Shown here one piece after another: positions 33,706 through 43,493 of a DNA stretch of 64,000 nt (positions are counted from its first letter, which is position 1; every line of letters starts with the position of its first letter). Source of the DNA: Haloarcula pellucida (GTDB lineage: Archaea; Halobacteriota; Halobacteria; Halobacteriales; Haloarculaceae); assembly GCF_014647235.1 (NCBI RefSeq), contig NZ_BMOU01000004.1, forward strand, positions 396,541-460,540, given 5' to 3'. A model generated the notes under the pieces. That model did not search any database, was not told the DNA's origin, and worked only from the letters and a program-made list of their open reading frames with translations. A program made the position numbers and the translations under genes.

Positions 33706-35288
33706 CAGCGTCCGTCCAGTGGCGAGAGTCGTCGGAGTCGCCGGAGCGCCCGGATGCTCAGCGTCGCTCCCGCGGCGGCGACGCGGTTCGGGAGGCCCTC
33801 GACGGGTACCAGTGGATGGAGGCGCTGTGTCGTGACCGTCTGTGACTCCGTGTACTTCTGGATGCCGTGGGGGCCGTGACGCCGGCCGATGCCGGAGTCA
33901 CCGACCCCGCCCATGGGGGCGTCCGTCGAGGCCCACATGCCGAGGTAGGCGTCGTTGACACAGACGGACCCGGCCTCGATACGGCGGGCGAGCGCCTCGC
34001 CGCGGTCCGTGTCCTCGGTCCAGACGCTCGCGTGGAGGCCGTAGTCGGTGTCGTTGGCGCGTGCGACCGCCTCGTCGGCGTCCGCGACCGGGGTTATCGA
34101 GACGACGGGGCCGAACGTCTCCTCGCAGGCGGCGGTGGCGTCGTCGGGCAGGTCCGTCAACACCGTGGGTTCGTAGAACAGCGGTCCGACCTCCTCGCGT
34201 CGGCGCCCGCCCGTCTCGACGGTGGCACCGCGCTCGCGGGCGTCGGCGACGTGGTCCTCGACCGTGTCGAGTTGGTGCTGGCCGATGAGCGACCCCACGT
34301 CCGGGCCGAATTTGAGCGACGCACCGAGGTCCAGCGTCTCGGTGGCGTCGACGAACCGGTCGACGAACTGGTCGTAAACGGCTTCGTGGACAAAAATTCT
34401 CTCGAAGGAGATACACAGTTGGCCCGCGTTGGCGTAGCTTCCGTGGACCGTCCCCGTGACCGCCTGCGAGAGGTCGGCGTCGTCTAGAACCACGGCGGCG
34501 TTTTTCCCGCCCAGTTCCATCGAGGCGTCGACGAGGTGTTCGCCGGCCAGCGACGCCACGGTCCGGCCCGTCTCCGTACTCCCGGTAAAGGTGACGTAGT
34601 CGACGCTCGAGATCAGCGGTTCGCCCAGGGTCGTGCCGTGACCGGTGACGACCTGCACGAGGTCCTCGGGGGCGCCGGCGTCGACGAGCAGTTCGACCGC
34701 CCGGAGCGCACAGAACGGCGTCGCTTCGGCCGGTTTCAGCACCGCGCCGTTGCCCGCCAGCAACGCCGGCAGCATGTCGGAGATGGCCAGCGTCAGGGGA
34801 TAGTTCCACGGTTCGATCAGGCCGACGACCCCGACCGGGTCGTGGTGTTCGACGGCCTTCGTCAGCAGGGGGAACCCGCCGTCTCGCCGGGTCGGCGCGA
34901 CGTGGTTCGGGCCCTCCCGGGCGTAGTAGTCGGCGTTGAGAACGATGTCGAGCAGTTCGACGTGGGCATCGAGTCGGGCCTTTCCGGCCTCCAACTGGAC
35001 GATGTCGAGCAACTCTTCGCGGTGGTCGAGCACCTCGTCGGCGAACCGCTGGAGGACGGCCGCTCGCTCCTCGATGGGGCGCTCGCTCCAGTCGCTCTGT
35101 GCCGCCTGTGCTGTCCGGACGGCCTCTGTGACGTCCGCTGGTTGGCAGGCCGGGACGGTACCCATCTCCTCGCCGGTGAACGGACTCCGGACCGTCAGCG
35201 GGTCGCGGTCGGCGACGTGTGTGACCCCACCCTGTAACCGTGTCCGTGTTCGCTCGGGCAGCGAGGACGAAACGTTCGACGCGGGCAT
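33705..35288 (-). CDS. Aldehyde dehydrogenase, succinate-semialdehyde type
   Basis: A 527-aa NAD(P)-dependent aldehyde dehydrogenase. The catalytic Glu lies in M-E-L-G-G-K-N near residue 268 and the catalytic Cys in G-Q-L-C-I-S near 301. The nucleotide-binding segment P-W-N-Y-P-L near 168 and the F-T-G-S-T-E-T-G motif near 240 are complete. The C-terminus is about 40 residues longer than usual and basic. It oxidises an aldehyde to an acid; the semialdehyde specificity is a family-level guess. It starts at ATG 35288, and its stop overlaps the frameshifted small gene. Confidence 0.92.
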   Translation of the reverse strand: MPASNVSSSLPERTRTRLQGGVTHVADRDPLTVRSPFTGEEMGTVPACQPADVTEAVRTAQAAQSDWSERPIEERAAVLQRFADEVLDHREELLDIVQLEAGKARLDAHVELLDIVLNADYYAREGPNHVAPTRRDGGFPLLTKAVEHHDPVGVVGLIEPWNYPLTLAISDMLPALLAGNGAVLKPAEATPFCALRAVELLVDAGAPEDLVQVVTGHGTTLGEPLISSVDYVTFTGSTETGRTVASLAGEHLVDASMELGGKNAAVVLDDADLSQAVTGTVHGSYANAGQLCISFERIFVHEAVYDQFVDRFVDATETLDLGASLKFGPDVGSLIGQHQLDTVEDHVADARERGATVETGGRRREEVGPLFYEPTVLTDLPDDATAACEETFGPVVSITPVADADEAVARANDTDYGLHASVWTEDTDRGEALARRIEAGSVCVNDAYLGMWASTDAPMGGVGDSGIGRRHGPHGIQKYTESQTVTTQRLHPLVPVEGLPNRVAAAGATLSIRALRRLRRLSPLDGR

Positions 35289-35453
35289 CGTTTCTTCGCA
35301 CGGGCGGGGGGATGAATGGTCTTGTGGCGACCCACTCGTATCTTGTCGCGACGTTCGGGCGTGGGACTCGGTTCCCGTTCGACGGCCGGACCCACACCGA
35401 GACACTGGTGTGAACCACGTCGTTCAAGCCCTCGGACCGACCACAGTGGATCA

Positions 35454-36458
35454 ATGAGCGACCACGAGGACCGAGAGACGTTCTGTCACGACCCCATCGG
35501 ACACGCAGAGGCCCGCGCCGGAATGACGGTCGGCGAGTTGGCCGAGAGCTACGGTGAGGCCGGTATCGGCGCGAACGACCTCCACGAGGCCGTCGACGTC
35601 TACGCCGAGATGCTGGACGACGACGTGACCACCTTCTTCGGACTGGCCGGCGCGATGGTGCCGACGGGGATGCGTGCCGTCGTCTCCGAGTTGATTCGGG
35701 ACGGCCACGTCGACGTCCTGGTGACGACGGGCGCGAACCTGACCCACGACACCATCGAGGCCATCGGCGGGAAGCACCACCACGGCGAGGTGACGCCGCC
35801 GGAGCGGACCGAGCGCGAACACGACGAGACCCTGCGCGATGAAGGCGTCGACCGCATCTACAACGTCTACCTCCCGCAGGAACACTTCGCGCTGTTCGAG
35901 AACCACCTCCGCGAGGAGGTGTTCTCCGTCCTCGAAGCCGAGGGCGCGGTGTCCATCCAGCGCATGACCGAGGAGCTGGGACGGGCCAACAGCGAGGTCA
36001 ACGCCCGCGAGGACGTCGCGGAGGACGCGGGGGTGCTCGCGGCGGCCTACGAGAACGACGTCCCGGTGTACTGTCCCGCGTTCCAGGACTCCGTGCTGGG
36101 CCTGCAAGCGTGGATGTACTCCCAGACGAGCGAGTTCACGGTGGACGCGCTGGCGGACATGACCGACATCACGGACATCGCCTACGAGGCCGACAGCGCC
36201 GGCGCGATGGTCGTCGGCGGCGGCGTCCCGAAGAACTACGTCCTCCAGACGATGCTCGTCTCGCCGGACGCCTACGACTACGCCGTCCAGTTGACGATGG
36301 ACCCCTCGAACACCGGCGGCCTCTCCGGGGCGACGCTGGACGAGGCCCGGTCGTGGGGCAAACTGGAGAAAGACGCCCGTAACGTGAGCGTCTACGCCGA
36401 CGCGACCATCACCCTGCCGCTGGTCGTCGCCGCCGCTCGCGAACGCGCCGGGGAGTAG
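35454..36458 (+). CDS. dys: Deoxyhypusine synthase
   Basis: A 334-aa enzyme that transfers an aminobutyl group (or in this lineage an agmatine-derived group) to the aIF5A lysine. NAD-binding segments are visible (T-T-G-A-N-L-T-H-D near residue 85, G-G-G-V-P-K-N-Y near 258). The lysine that forms the enzyme intermediate is in the conserved S-W-G-K motif near 301. ATG 35454 was chosen because a weak TATA-like TTCAAG lies at 35423-35428. Its substrate protein, aIF5A, is encoded at 27781. Confidence 0.95.
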   Translation: MSDHEDRETFCHDPIGHAEARAGMTVGELAESYGEAGIGANDLHEAVDVYAEMLDDDVTTFFGLAGAMVPTGMRAVVSELIRDGHVDVLVTTGANLTHDTIEAIGGKHHHGEVTPPERTEREHDETLRDEGVDRIYNVYLPQEHFALFENHLREEVFSVLEAEGAVSIQRMTEELGRANSEVNAREDVAEDAGVLAAAYENDVPVYCPAFQDSVLGLQAWMYSQTSEFTVDALADMTDITDIAYEADSAGAMVVGGGVPKNYVLQTMLVSPDAYDYAVQLTMDPSNTGGLSGATLDEARSWGKLEKDARNVSVYADATITLPLVVAAARERAGE

Positions 36459-36490
36459 TCCGGCCCCCGCACAGCCCCGCCGCAGGGATA

Positions 36491-36497
36491 GTTCTAT
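36491..36497 (+). promoter_or_regulatory. TATA-like element of the GNAT gene
   Basis: GTTCTAT with the following A-G lies about 26-32 nt before ATG 36523, supporting that start over the longer frame from 36502. Confidence 0.5.
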
Positions 36498-36522
36498 AGT
36501 TGTGGGCGTGACACGTTCACAT

Positions 36523-37026
36523 ATGTCGTTCCAACTGCGTATCCGACCGGCGGACGAGACCGACATCTCGTCGATTCAGCAGGTCGCTCGCGCCTCGTGG
36601 CACGCCGTCTACGACGGCATTCTGGGGCCAGACACCGTCGAGACACTGCTGACGGAGGGGTACGGCGACGACCTCCTAGAGGAGATGGTCGACCTCGACG
36701 ACATCGGTCTGTTCGTCGCGACGGCGGACGGCGACGTGGTGGGCTACGCCAGTTGCGGGATGACCGACCCGGCCGGCATCGGCGACCTCGACCTCTACGT
36801 CCACCCCGACTACTGGGGCGAAGGTATCGGGAGTCGACTTCTCGACCGGGGCAAGACACACCTTCAGAGCCTCTCGGTCCGGAAGATACGCGACGAGGTA
36901 CTCGTCGACAACGAGGTCGGCAACGGTTTCTACCGGAAACACTTCGACCACGTCGACCAGCGTACCGAGCGGTTCGGTGGCAAAGAACTGCCCGTCAACG
37001 TATACGAGCGGTCGTTGTGGGACTAG
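36523..37026 (+). CDS. GNAT family N-acetyltransferase
   Basis: A 167-aa protein with the GNAT core: an N-terminal R-I-R-P-A-D-E-T-D strand, D-L-D-L-Y-V-H-P-D-Y-W-G-E-G-I-G-S-R (the acetyl-CoA loop, G-E-G-I-G) near residues 88-105, and N-G-F-Y-R-K-H-F near 136. Acceptor unknown. It is monocistronic. Confidence 0.9.
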   Translation: MSFQLRIRPADETDISSIQQVARASWHAVYDGILGPDTVETLLTEGYGDDLLEEMVDLDDIGLFVATADGDVVGYASCGMTDPAGIGDLDLYVHPDYWGEGIGSRLLDRGKTHLQSLSVRKIRDEVLVDNEVGNGFYRKHFDHVDQRTERFGGKELPVNVYERSLWD

Positions 37027-37325
37027 GGTGGGTCTGAGCGCCAGCGAAGCCCCTCGGAACGCACAGCGGTGACCACGGGGACCCGCAAGCAGTAGCGAGG
37101 GCGCGACACGCAGTGACGAGCGCAGCCCTCACACCACTCGACTGCGCCGCACGCTCGCGGCTACCGCCGCTCGCCGGTTTGCGGGCTCCGTCGCCTCGTT
37201 CGCTCCGCCGCCGTCGCTCCACGGCACACTCCGTTCCACCCGAGACGGGTCCTGTGCCTGCCACTCACACGCGCTCGCGCTCCGTTTGGCAACGTTTTAG
37301 CCGCCGATTGGCCTGCTAGTTCCCA
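37027..37325. other. Intergenic region before ychF
   Basis: About 300 bp of GC-rich sequence with many short C-G-C-T-C-G-like strings but no convincing gene on either strand. At its right end TTTTAG (37295-37300) lies 26-31 nt before the ychF ATG and is the likely promoter. No RNA gene recognised. Confidence 0.5.
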
Positions 37326-38513
37326 ATGAGCTACAAGATCGGACTCGTCGGCAAGCCCTCTGTCGGCAAGTCCACGTTCTTCAATGCGGCGACGATGAAC
37401 GACGTCCCCGAGGGGGCGTACCCGTTTACGACCATCGACCCCTCGATGGGCGAAGCGTACGCCCGCGTCGAGTGTGCAGCCCCGGAGTTCGACCATAGCT
37501 GTACCCCCAACCACGGCTACTGTGCCGACGGCGTCCGGTTCGTCCCGACGAAACTGGTCGACGTCGCCGGCCTCGTCCCCGGTGCCCACGAGGGCAAGGG
37601 ACTCGGCAACCAGTTCCTCTCGGACCTCAACGAGGCCGACGTGCTCATCCACGTCGTCGACTTCACTGGCGAGACGGACCTCGAAGGCGAACCGACCGAG
37701 GACCACGACCCCCGCGAGGACATCGACTTTCTGGAGAACGAACTGGACATGTGGTACCTCGACGTCCTAGAGAAAGGCATCGAGCGCTACCGCTCGGGCT
37801 ACCACGGCGAGGACAAGGACATAGAGGCCGACCTCGCAGAGCAGATGTCGGCGTTCAAGATCAGCGAGGACGAGATCAAGCAGGTCGTCCTCTCGCTCGA
37901 TATGGAACTCGACCCCGACACGTGGGACGACGAGGACCGGGAGGCGCTGGCCCGCGAGATCCGCATCCGCACCAAGCCGATGGTCATCGCGGCCAACAAG
38001 ATGGACACCCCGGCGGCACAGGACAACTGGGAGACGGTCACCTCGGACCCCGAGTACGAGCACCTCACGTTCGTCCCCGTCTCGGCCCACGCCGAGAAGG
38101 CCCTGAAGAACGGCGACGAACAGGGCGTCTTGGAGTACCGGCCCGGCGACGACGACTTCGAGGTCACGGCGGACCTCCCCGAGGAGAAGGCTGCCGGCCT
38201 CGAACAGATTCGCGAGTTCGTCGACGAGTTCGACGGCACCGGCGTCCAGCAGGCACTGGAGACGGCGCTGTTCGAGGAACTCGACGCCATCGCCGTCTTC
38301 CCCGGTGCGCGAAAGCCACAGGACGACGGCACGTTCCTGCAGGACTGTTTCGTCCTGCCCGACGGGTCGACCGCCGAGGACTTCGCGTACTTCCTGCATA
38401 CGGACATCGGCGAGGGGTTCCTCCACGCCCACGACGTTCGCTCGGGTCGGCAGGTCGGTGCCGACACGGAACTGGACCACCGCGACGTGGTCGAGATCAC
38501 GACGACGAACTGA
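37326..38513 (+). CDS. ychF: YchF/OBG-type nucleotide-binding translation factor
   Basis: A 395-aa TRAFAC-class NTPase. G1 is G-K-P-S-V-G-K-S at residues 9-16, G3 is D-V-A-G-L-V near 79, and G4 is N-K-M-D near 222. A helical insertion follows G3 and a TGS domain ends the protein ([11 protein letters not shown] near 345). YchF-type proteins often hydrolyse ATP and associate with ribosomes. The Cys-rich insertion [17 protein letters not shown] at about 44-60 is typical of archaeal members. Confidence 0.94.
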   Translation: MSYKIGLVGKPSVGKSTFFNAATMNDVPEGAYPFTTIDPSMGEAYARVECAAPEFDHSCTPNHGYCADGVRFVPTKLVDVAGLVPGAHEGKGLGNQFLSDLNEADVLIHVVDFTGETDLEGEPTEDHDPREDIDFLENELDMWYLDVLEKGIERYRSGYHGEDKDIEADLAEQMSAFKISEDEIKQVVLSLDMELDPDTWDDEDREALAREIRIRTKPMVIAANKMDTPAAQDNWETVTSDPEYEHLTFVPVSAHAEKALKNGDEQGVLEYRPGDDDFEVTADLPEEKAAGLEQIREFVDEFDGTGVQQALETALFEELDAIAVFPGARKPQDDGTFLQDCFVLPDGSTAEDFAYFLHTDIGEGFLHAHDVRSGRQVGADTELDHRDVVEITTTN

Positions 38514-38549
38514 ACGGTCGGCGGCCCGCGAGCATCAACTGTGATAATC

Positions 38550-38566
38550 CGGGGCCCTATTTTTTG
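38550..38566 (+). terminator. U-rich terminator after ychF
   Basis: A GC-rich G-G-G-G-C-C-C stretch is followed by six T residues (38560-38565), about 45 nt after the ychF stop. U-rich tracts end transcription in archaea, so this is a likely terminator. Confidence 0.5.
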
Positions 38567-38656
38567 AGACTACGGGCCGCTACCTTGGAATATGCCCGAT
38601 TCGACACCTCGCTTGCAGTCGCTGCACGCCGACGCCCGTCGTACGGAGGAGGATAG

Positions 38657-40300
38657 ATGAGTCCCGAAACGGCCGAGAGCCGTCTCGTCGGCCGACTGCT
38701 CGTCTCGGTCGGTGCCGTGCCGATGACCGCCGAACCGTACCTCCCGGGCCCGCTTCGTCGAGATTTCGGCGTCCGCCTCTTCTTGCTCGCGCTCATCTCG
38801 GTCGTCGTCGGTCCGGCTATCGCGGCGACGCTGTTTTCCGATGCGCTACCCGCTGTTGCCTTCGCCGCCGCCATCGTCCTCTGTACCGGATTCCTGGGGT
38901 ACTGTGAGCTGTACCGTGCGATAATCGAGATAAACCAGAAAGCCCGAGCGGTCGACGAAGGCGAGTACGACATCGACTTCGGCGTCGACCGCGTCGACGA
39001 AATCGGCGAGACGTACGACACGCTCGAACGGACGGCCCACTCGCTGGGCGAGTCCATACGCGAAGCCGAACGCGCACAGGAGCGCGCCGAAGCGGCCCGC
39101 GAAGAGGCCGAAGACGCGACAGCGGCCGCCGAGCACGAACGAAACGAGATGGAAGCACTCTCCAGTCACCTCGAACTGAAAGCCACCCAGTACCGCGATA
39201 CGCTCGCGGCCGCGGCCGACGGCGACCTGACCGCCCGCGTCGACACAGAGAGCATGAGCGACGCGATGGGCGAGGTCGGAACGGCCATCAACGAGACGCT
39301 CGACGCGCTCGAACGGGCCATCGCGCAGGGGCAGGCCATCTCGGCGCGTATCGCCGACGAGAGCGGTCTGGTCGCGAGTCAGGGCGAACAGGTCCGTAGC
39401 GAAACCGAGTCCGTCACCGCGAGCGTCGACGAAATCGCCGACGGCGCGTCGACCCAGCGAGCGCAACTCTCGGCGGCCGCCGACGAACTCAGCGACCTCT
39501 CGGCGACCACCGAAGAGATGGCCTCGTCGGTCACCGAAATCGCCGACCGGAGCGACACCGCCGCGGAACTCGGCCGGGACGCCCAACACTCCTCCTCGGA
39601 GGCCCAGAGCGCCGTCGACGCCATCCGCCATCGGTCGATGACCGCCGCGGGCGAAGTCCAGCAACTCGACGAGATAGCCGGCGACGTCGCCGAGATCCTA
39701 GACGTCATCGACAGTATCGCCGAGGAGACGAACATGCTGGCGCTGAACGCCTCTATCGAGGCCGCCCGGGCCGGCGAGGCCGGGTCCGGGTTCGCCGTCG
39801 TCGCCGACGAGATAAAGCAACTCGCGAGCGAGACGAAAGACGCGACGGCCGACGTCGAGACGCTCATCGAGACGCTCCGCTCGCAGGTCGGCGACTCCGT
39901 CGAGGCGATGGAGACGATGGAGTCCGCCGTCGACCGCGGGAGCGACACCATCTCCGAGACCATCACCACGCTCGAAGACGTCGTCGAAGCCACCGTCGAC
40001 GTCAACGACAGCATTCAGGAGATAGACCGCGCGACGAACCAGCAGGCCAGCACCGCACAGGACGTGGTCGAACGCATCGACGACATCAGCGCTATCGCCG
40101 ACCAGACCGCGACGGAGGCCGGCGAGGTAGCAACCACCGCCGACCAGCAGGACGCCGTCGTCGGCGAGATGGTCGACAGCGTCGACACGTTCGCGACCGA
40201 CGCAGAGACCCTGCAGTTCGAACTCCAGCAGTACGACACCGACGCGACGGTCGACGTCGACCACACGAGCGTGGCGAGCGAACAGGCGACGGACGACTGA
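38657..40300 (+). CDS. Methyl-accepting chemotaxis transducer (Htr family)
   Basis: A 547-aa sensor. Two transmembrane helices (about 38-58 and 65-87) with almost no outside domain lead to a HAMP region (about 88-140) and a long coiled coil. The signalling tip [21 protein letters not shown] is near residues 353-373, so it should contact CheA and CheW. The lack of an extracellular domain suggests it senses an intracellular or membrane signal or works with a partner protein. An SD-like G-G-A-G-G-A-G-G precedes the start by a few nt. It ends directly at a palindromic element. Confidence 0.93.
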   Translation: MSPETAESRLVGRLLVSVGAVPMTAEPYLPGPLRRDFGVRLFLLALISVVVGPAIAATLFSDALPAVAFAAAIVLCTGFLGYCELYRAIIEINQKARAVDEGEYDIDFGVDRVDEIGETYDTLERTAHSLGESIREAERAQERAEAAREEAEDATAAAEHERNEMEALSSHLELKATQYRDTLAAAADGDLTARVDTESMSDAMGEVGTAINETLDALERAIAQGQAISARIADESGLVASQGEQVRSETESVTASVDEIADGASTQRAQLSAAADELSDLSATTEEMASSVTEIADRSDTAAELGRDAQHSSSEAQSAVDAIRHRSMTAAGEVQQLDEIAGDVAEILDVIDSIAEETNMLALNASIEAARAGEAGSGFAVVADEIKQLASETKDATADVETLIETLRSQVGDSVEAMETMESAVDRGSDTISETITTLEDVVEATVDVNDSIQEIDRATNQQASTAQDVVERIDDISAIADQTATEAGEVATTADQQDAVVGEMVDSVDTFATDAETLQFELQQYDTDATVDVDHTSVASEQATDD

Positions 40301-40379
40301 TACTGGTGGCTGTAAGTTCGTAACGATATTCGCCACCCCGGGGTGGCGAAGTACTTCAGTTTGTTACAGCCACCAGTAT
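40300..40379. repeat. Composite palindrome: 16-bp inverted repeat enclosing a perfect 22-bp palindrome
   Basis: ATACTGGTGGCTGTAA at 40300-40315 is the exact reverse complement of the sequence at 40364-40379. Inside, a 22-bp perfect palindrome at 40329-40350 is centred between 40339 and 40340, with arms TTCGCCACCCC and GGGGTGGCGAA. The element sits between convergent genes, its left arm including the last base of the transducer stop. It could be a bidirectional terminator, a protein-binding site, or a miniature mobile element. Confidence 0.85.
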
Positions 40380-40390
40380 GAGACCGCCGC

Positions 40391-40993
40391 TCAGATATCG
40401 ACCGGGCAACCGTTTATCTCGCCGCCGCGCATCCCGTCGGCGAGCCAGTAGATGGAGAGCGTGAGGACGACGAGCGCACCGACGGCGAACTCTAGTCCGT
40501 CAAGCGGGAGAAAGAGGAGCGACGTCGAGACGCCCAACAGCGAGAGCAGTCCCAGCAGGACGGCCGACCCGCAGGCCGCACACCCGGCCCCGAGCGTCCC
40601 GAGGAGGACGCCCGCGGCGCCGGCCCCGCCCTGTCGAATCTGCAAACCGTGTTCCCGGAAGTGATAGGTCGCTATCGCTACGTCCACGCCGGTCAGCGCG
40701 GCGACGGCCACCAGCAAGACGCCCTGTGCCGGGTGGAAGAACGTGCCGACGAACGGGTACAACTCGACGAGGACCGTCAGCCGACTCGCCAGCGGCAGGG
40801 ACCCGCCGACAACGAGGTCCAGCACCAGCGGGACGTTCAGCGAGACGACGAACGCCGTCAGCGAGACGACTCCCGCGAGGACGGCGACGGCGGCGTACAC
40901 CGGGAGCGTCAGCACGAGTCGCGCCGTCCGACCCATCAGCCGCCAGTCGCGGCCCCGAACCGGCAACCGCCGACCGATTCGGGTCGCGCTCAT
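40391..40993 (-). CDS. Membrane protein with vicinal Cys pair, partner of the DsbA-like lipoprotein
   Basis: A 200-aa protein with about five transmembrane helices and a C-A-A-C motif (G-A-G-C-A-A-C-G-S-A) in a helix near residue 138. The ATG overlaps the stop of the DsbA-like gene (ATGA at 40990-40993 region), so they are coupled. A thiol-active membrane partner of DsbA, analogous to DsbB/VKOR, is possible, but the sequence is not recognisably either family. Confidence 0.8.
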   Translation of the reverse strand: MSATRIGRRLPVRGRDWRLMGRTARLVLTLPVYAAVAVLAGVVSLTAFVVSLNVPLVLDLVVGGSLPLASRLTVLVELYPFVGTFFHPAQGVLLVAVAALTGVDVAIATYHFREHGLQIRQGGAGAAGVLLGTLGAGCAACGSAVLLGLLSLLGVSTSLLFLPLDGLEFAVGALVVLTLSIYWLADGMRGGEINGCPVDI

Positions 40994-41643
40994 CAGTTCG
41001 CCTCCCCGAGCGCTTCGGCGATGACCTCGTATCCGACGCTCCCGTTGACCTTCGTGACGAACTCGCCGTCGCGAAACAGGAGGATGACCGGGGTGGTCTC
41101 GCCGAGACCGGCGTTCTCGGCGGCCGCGATATCGGCCTGCACGGCGTCGTCGTAGGCCTCGTCTCGGGCGTCCTGTGCGACGGCGTCGCCGTCCAGCGAC
41201 GTCTCGGCGTTCAGGAACGACGCCGTCCGCTCGAAGACGTTGTCGACGGTGAACTGCGAGCGCGTCGCGAAGTAGTGCTCGAACAGCGACCAGAACGCCT
41301 CGTCGTCACGGGCATAGGTCGCTTCGAGCGCCTGCGTCGCCGGCTTGCCCCACGGAAAGACGACAGGGTAGGTTCGGACGACGTACGCGCCCGTCCCCGA
41401 GTCGGCGAGGTTCGACCGGATCTTCGGCACCGTGTTCTCGTGGAACGCTGCACAGCGCTGACAGGACGGGTCCTCGAACGCCAGAACGACGTGGCCGCCC
41501 AGTTCCCCAATCCGCGGTTGCTCGCGGTAGTTCGCCGCCGCCGGGTGATCCTCGAGGGACTCCCCCGTCGCGTCGCTCCCCCCACCGCACCCCGCGAGGG
41601 CGCCGACGGCCCCCGCCATCGCCAGCAGACGTCGTCGCTTCAT
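40993..41643 (-). CDS. DsbA-like thioredoxin-fold lipoprotein
   Basis: A 216-aa protein. A signal peptide with K-R-R-R-L-L and the lipobox L-A-G-C near residues 16-19 implies export and lipid anchoring; the Arg-rich start may be Tat-like. The active site is D-P-S-C-Q-R-C (C-x-x-C) at about residue 60, followed by a DsbA-type helical insertion and cis-Pro (E-T-T-P-V). It should form or shuffle disulfides outside the membrane. It is translationally coupled to the membrane protein downstream. Confidence 0.88.
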   Translation of the reverse strand: MKRRRLLAMAGAVGALAGCGGGSDATGESLEDHPAAANYREQPRIGELGGHVVLAFEDPSCQRCAAFHENTVPKIRSNLADSGTGAYVVRTYPVVFPWGKPATQALEATYARDDEAFWSLFEHYFATRSQFTVDNVFERTASFLNAETSLDGDAVAQDARDEAYDDAVQADIAAAENAGLGETTPVILLFRDGEFVTKVNGSVGYEVIAEALGEAN

Positions 41644-41833
41644 GCTCGCCGGAAGGGTTCGACCCGGTTTATCGTTTGTTCTCCTGTGCGCCCGCGAGGG
41701 GGAACCGTCATACCGCCGGAGTCGGTATCTCCGATGGCCGATGACGACAGTGCGTTCCGAGTCGGGGTGACTCCCCGACGGTGACGAACCCTATGAGTGC
41801 CGAGGCCGCACTATTACCGACTGAGCTTCGATA

Positions 41834-42544
41834 TCAGACGGAGTCAGTGTCGTCGATAGCGGCGGCGATATCGTCCAGAAACGCCGGGTCGTACGCCTCG
41901 TCGACGTGGTTCACGTTCCACAGCCCGGACTCACGGATTTTCTCGCTTCGACTGTACTGGCCGAGCCAGTCGTCTGAACGGGCATCGACGGCGTCTCGCT
42001 GGTAGTTGCTGAGGAGCGCAATCGTGTTTCGTTCGATGTAAGCCCGCTGGCTATCGGCGCTCGGTTCGTCGTCGACGTTCAGCCAGAGGAACGGAAGCTC
42101 ACGGAGGTAGTCGCTCACTCGTCGCTCCATTTCGAGTTCATCGAGTCGCAGTTCTCGATTCGCAGTCGAACCACTCCCCCACTGCGGATACTCGTCGTAG
42201 AGGCCGTCGCACTCTACGAACGATTCTCCAACTCGTTTTCGAAAGACGGAACCTCGATGATTTCCGCCACCTTCGTAGGTCCCGCGTTTCGCTCCTCGAT
42301 GCGTTCGAAGTCGGTTCCAGAGCGACGTGCTACTTCCTTCGGAGACCGCATGAGTCCCGATACGAGTTACTCGAAGCTGGTCGCCAGATTCTCGGTATTC
42401 GTCCGGCGCGAAGAAGATGTAGACGCCCCGGTCGGGCCAGTCCATGTAACCGGTGCAGTCCTTGAGTTTCTGTTTGCCTCCGACTGTCTGCTCTAACTCG
42501 TCAAGGAGTCCATAGAGTCGGTTAATATCCTCACGTCGTTCCAT
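41834..42544 (-). CDS. GIY-YIG-like protein of the accessory patch
   Basis: A 236-aa protein. Residues about 38-85 carry G-V-Y-I-F-F-A-P-D-E-Y then R-V-T-R-I-G-T-H-A-V and S-L-W-N-R-L-R-T-H-R-G, resembling the G-[IV]-Y and Y-I-G/R-I-G strands and the Arg helix of the GIY-YIG nuclease fold. The C-terminal half (S-D-D-W-L-G-Q-Y-S-R-S-E-K-I) is a separate conserved block of unknown role. A decayed relative of this C-terminal block lies at 52708-52915. The nuclease assignment is tentative, as the catalytic Glu/Arg set cannot be confirmed. Confidence 0.72.
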   Translation of the reverse strand: MERREDINRLYGLLDELEQTVGGKQKLKDCTGYMDWPDRGVYIFFAPDEYRESGDQLRVTRIGTHAVSEGSSTSLWNRLRTHRGAKRGTYEGGGNHRGSVFRKRVGESFVECDGLYDEYPQWGSGSTANRELRLDELEMERRVSDYLRELPFLWLNVDDEPSADSQRAYIERNTIALLSNYQRDAVDARSDDWLGQYSRSEKIRESGLWNVNHVDEAYDPAFLDDIAAAIDDTDSV

Positions 42545-42627
42545 CGTTTTTCCTTAACATATGCTACTCCAGTACGTCCACAAAGAGTTTCGTTCTCTGA
42601 ATAGTCATTCAGAATAAGAATACACCG

Positions 42628-43350
42628 ATGGGACTGGATGTCCTCATTATTTCACCTTGTTCCGGAACGAAGCGATTTGATGCCGTTATTGGTCCCGACG
42701 AGATAGACTCGCGGGAGCGGACAGAGTTACTGAGCGAGTATCCTGATGCAGTCGCTTCGGCGGCTGAGATGTACACGGGACGCGAACACGAGCATATCGA
42801 ATCAGCTGTACAACAGCTTTCGGAGTTTGCCAATGTTGATTGGCGTATCGTCTCTGCCGGGTTTGGTGTCCTCTCTGCTGGAACAGAGATTCCGTCCTAC
42901 GAATGTACATTCAGCGAGCTTGAGCAGGTTCGTCAACGGGCAGAAAGGATGAACCTCGACGTAGATACGATGACTAACAACGAGTTGGTAGCGGCTGTTA
43001 GCCGGGCGAAAAATATTCCTCAGGACCTCCGGCAAATTCTTGCCGAAGGCTACGACTCGGTCTTCGTCGCATTGGGGACGAAGTATCTGATTGCCGTTCA
43101 GGAAGCGTTAGCCTCGGTGCCGGAGGAGACTACTGCATTCGCGTTTGCGTCCAAGGGTAGCAAGAAGTTCATTGGAGATTGTTACTGGATTCCGGCGACT
43201 GAGGAAGAGCGGAGTCGCCTTGGAACAACGTGGATTGAACTGCGAGGCAGAGAACTACTTAACTTAGCCCAGAATATCGAAAACCAACAGCAACTCGGAC
43301 AGATGCGAGAGAATCCTGAAGTTTCTCGACAACTGAACACTCCGAACTAA
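42628..43350 (+). CDS. DUF6884/YaaA-like protein
   Basis: A 240-aa protein with markedly lower GC than the core genes. The start D-V-L-I-I-S-P-C-S-G-T-K, then A-E-M-Y-T-G-R-E, D-W-R-I-V-S-A-G-F-G-V-L and P-S-Y-E-C-T-F match the conserved order of DUF6884-type proteins (S-C-x-x-T-K, Y-x-G, W-x-I-L-S-A-x-Y-G-L). Relatives occur in phages and in DNA-modification settings, and YaaA binds DNA under peroxide stress. The function here is unknown; the flanking genes hint at defence or mobile DNA. Confidence 0.75.
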   Translation: MGLDVLIISPCSGTKRFDAVIGPDEIDSRERTELLSEYPDAVASAAEMYTGREHEHIESAVQQLSEFANVDWRIVSAGFGVLSAGTEIPSYECTFSELEQVRQRAERMNLDVDTMTNNELVAAVSRAKNIPQDLRQILAEGYDSVFVALGTKYLIAVQEALASVPEETTAFAFASKGSKKFIGDCYWIPATEEERSRLGTTWIELRGRELLNLAQNIENQQQLGQMRENPEVSRQLNTPN

Positions 43351-43493
43351 TCGATATCGGGCCAGAACACAATCCCGAGCAACGGTTTTAACTAAGCGGT
43401 CTGAGGTCGCACGAACAGGTCATAAGTAGAGGCTCCGTCTACAAGCCACTGAGACCGACTTTTTGATGTTCTTTGGAAAACAATTGCAGGTGG

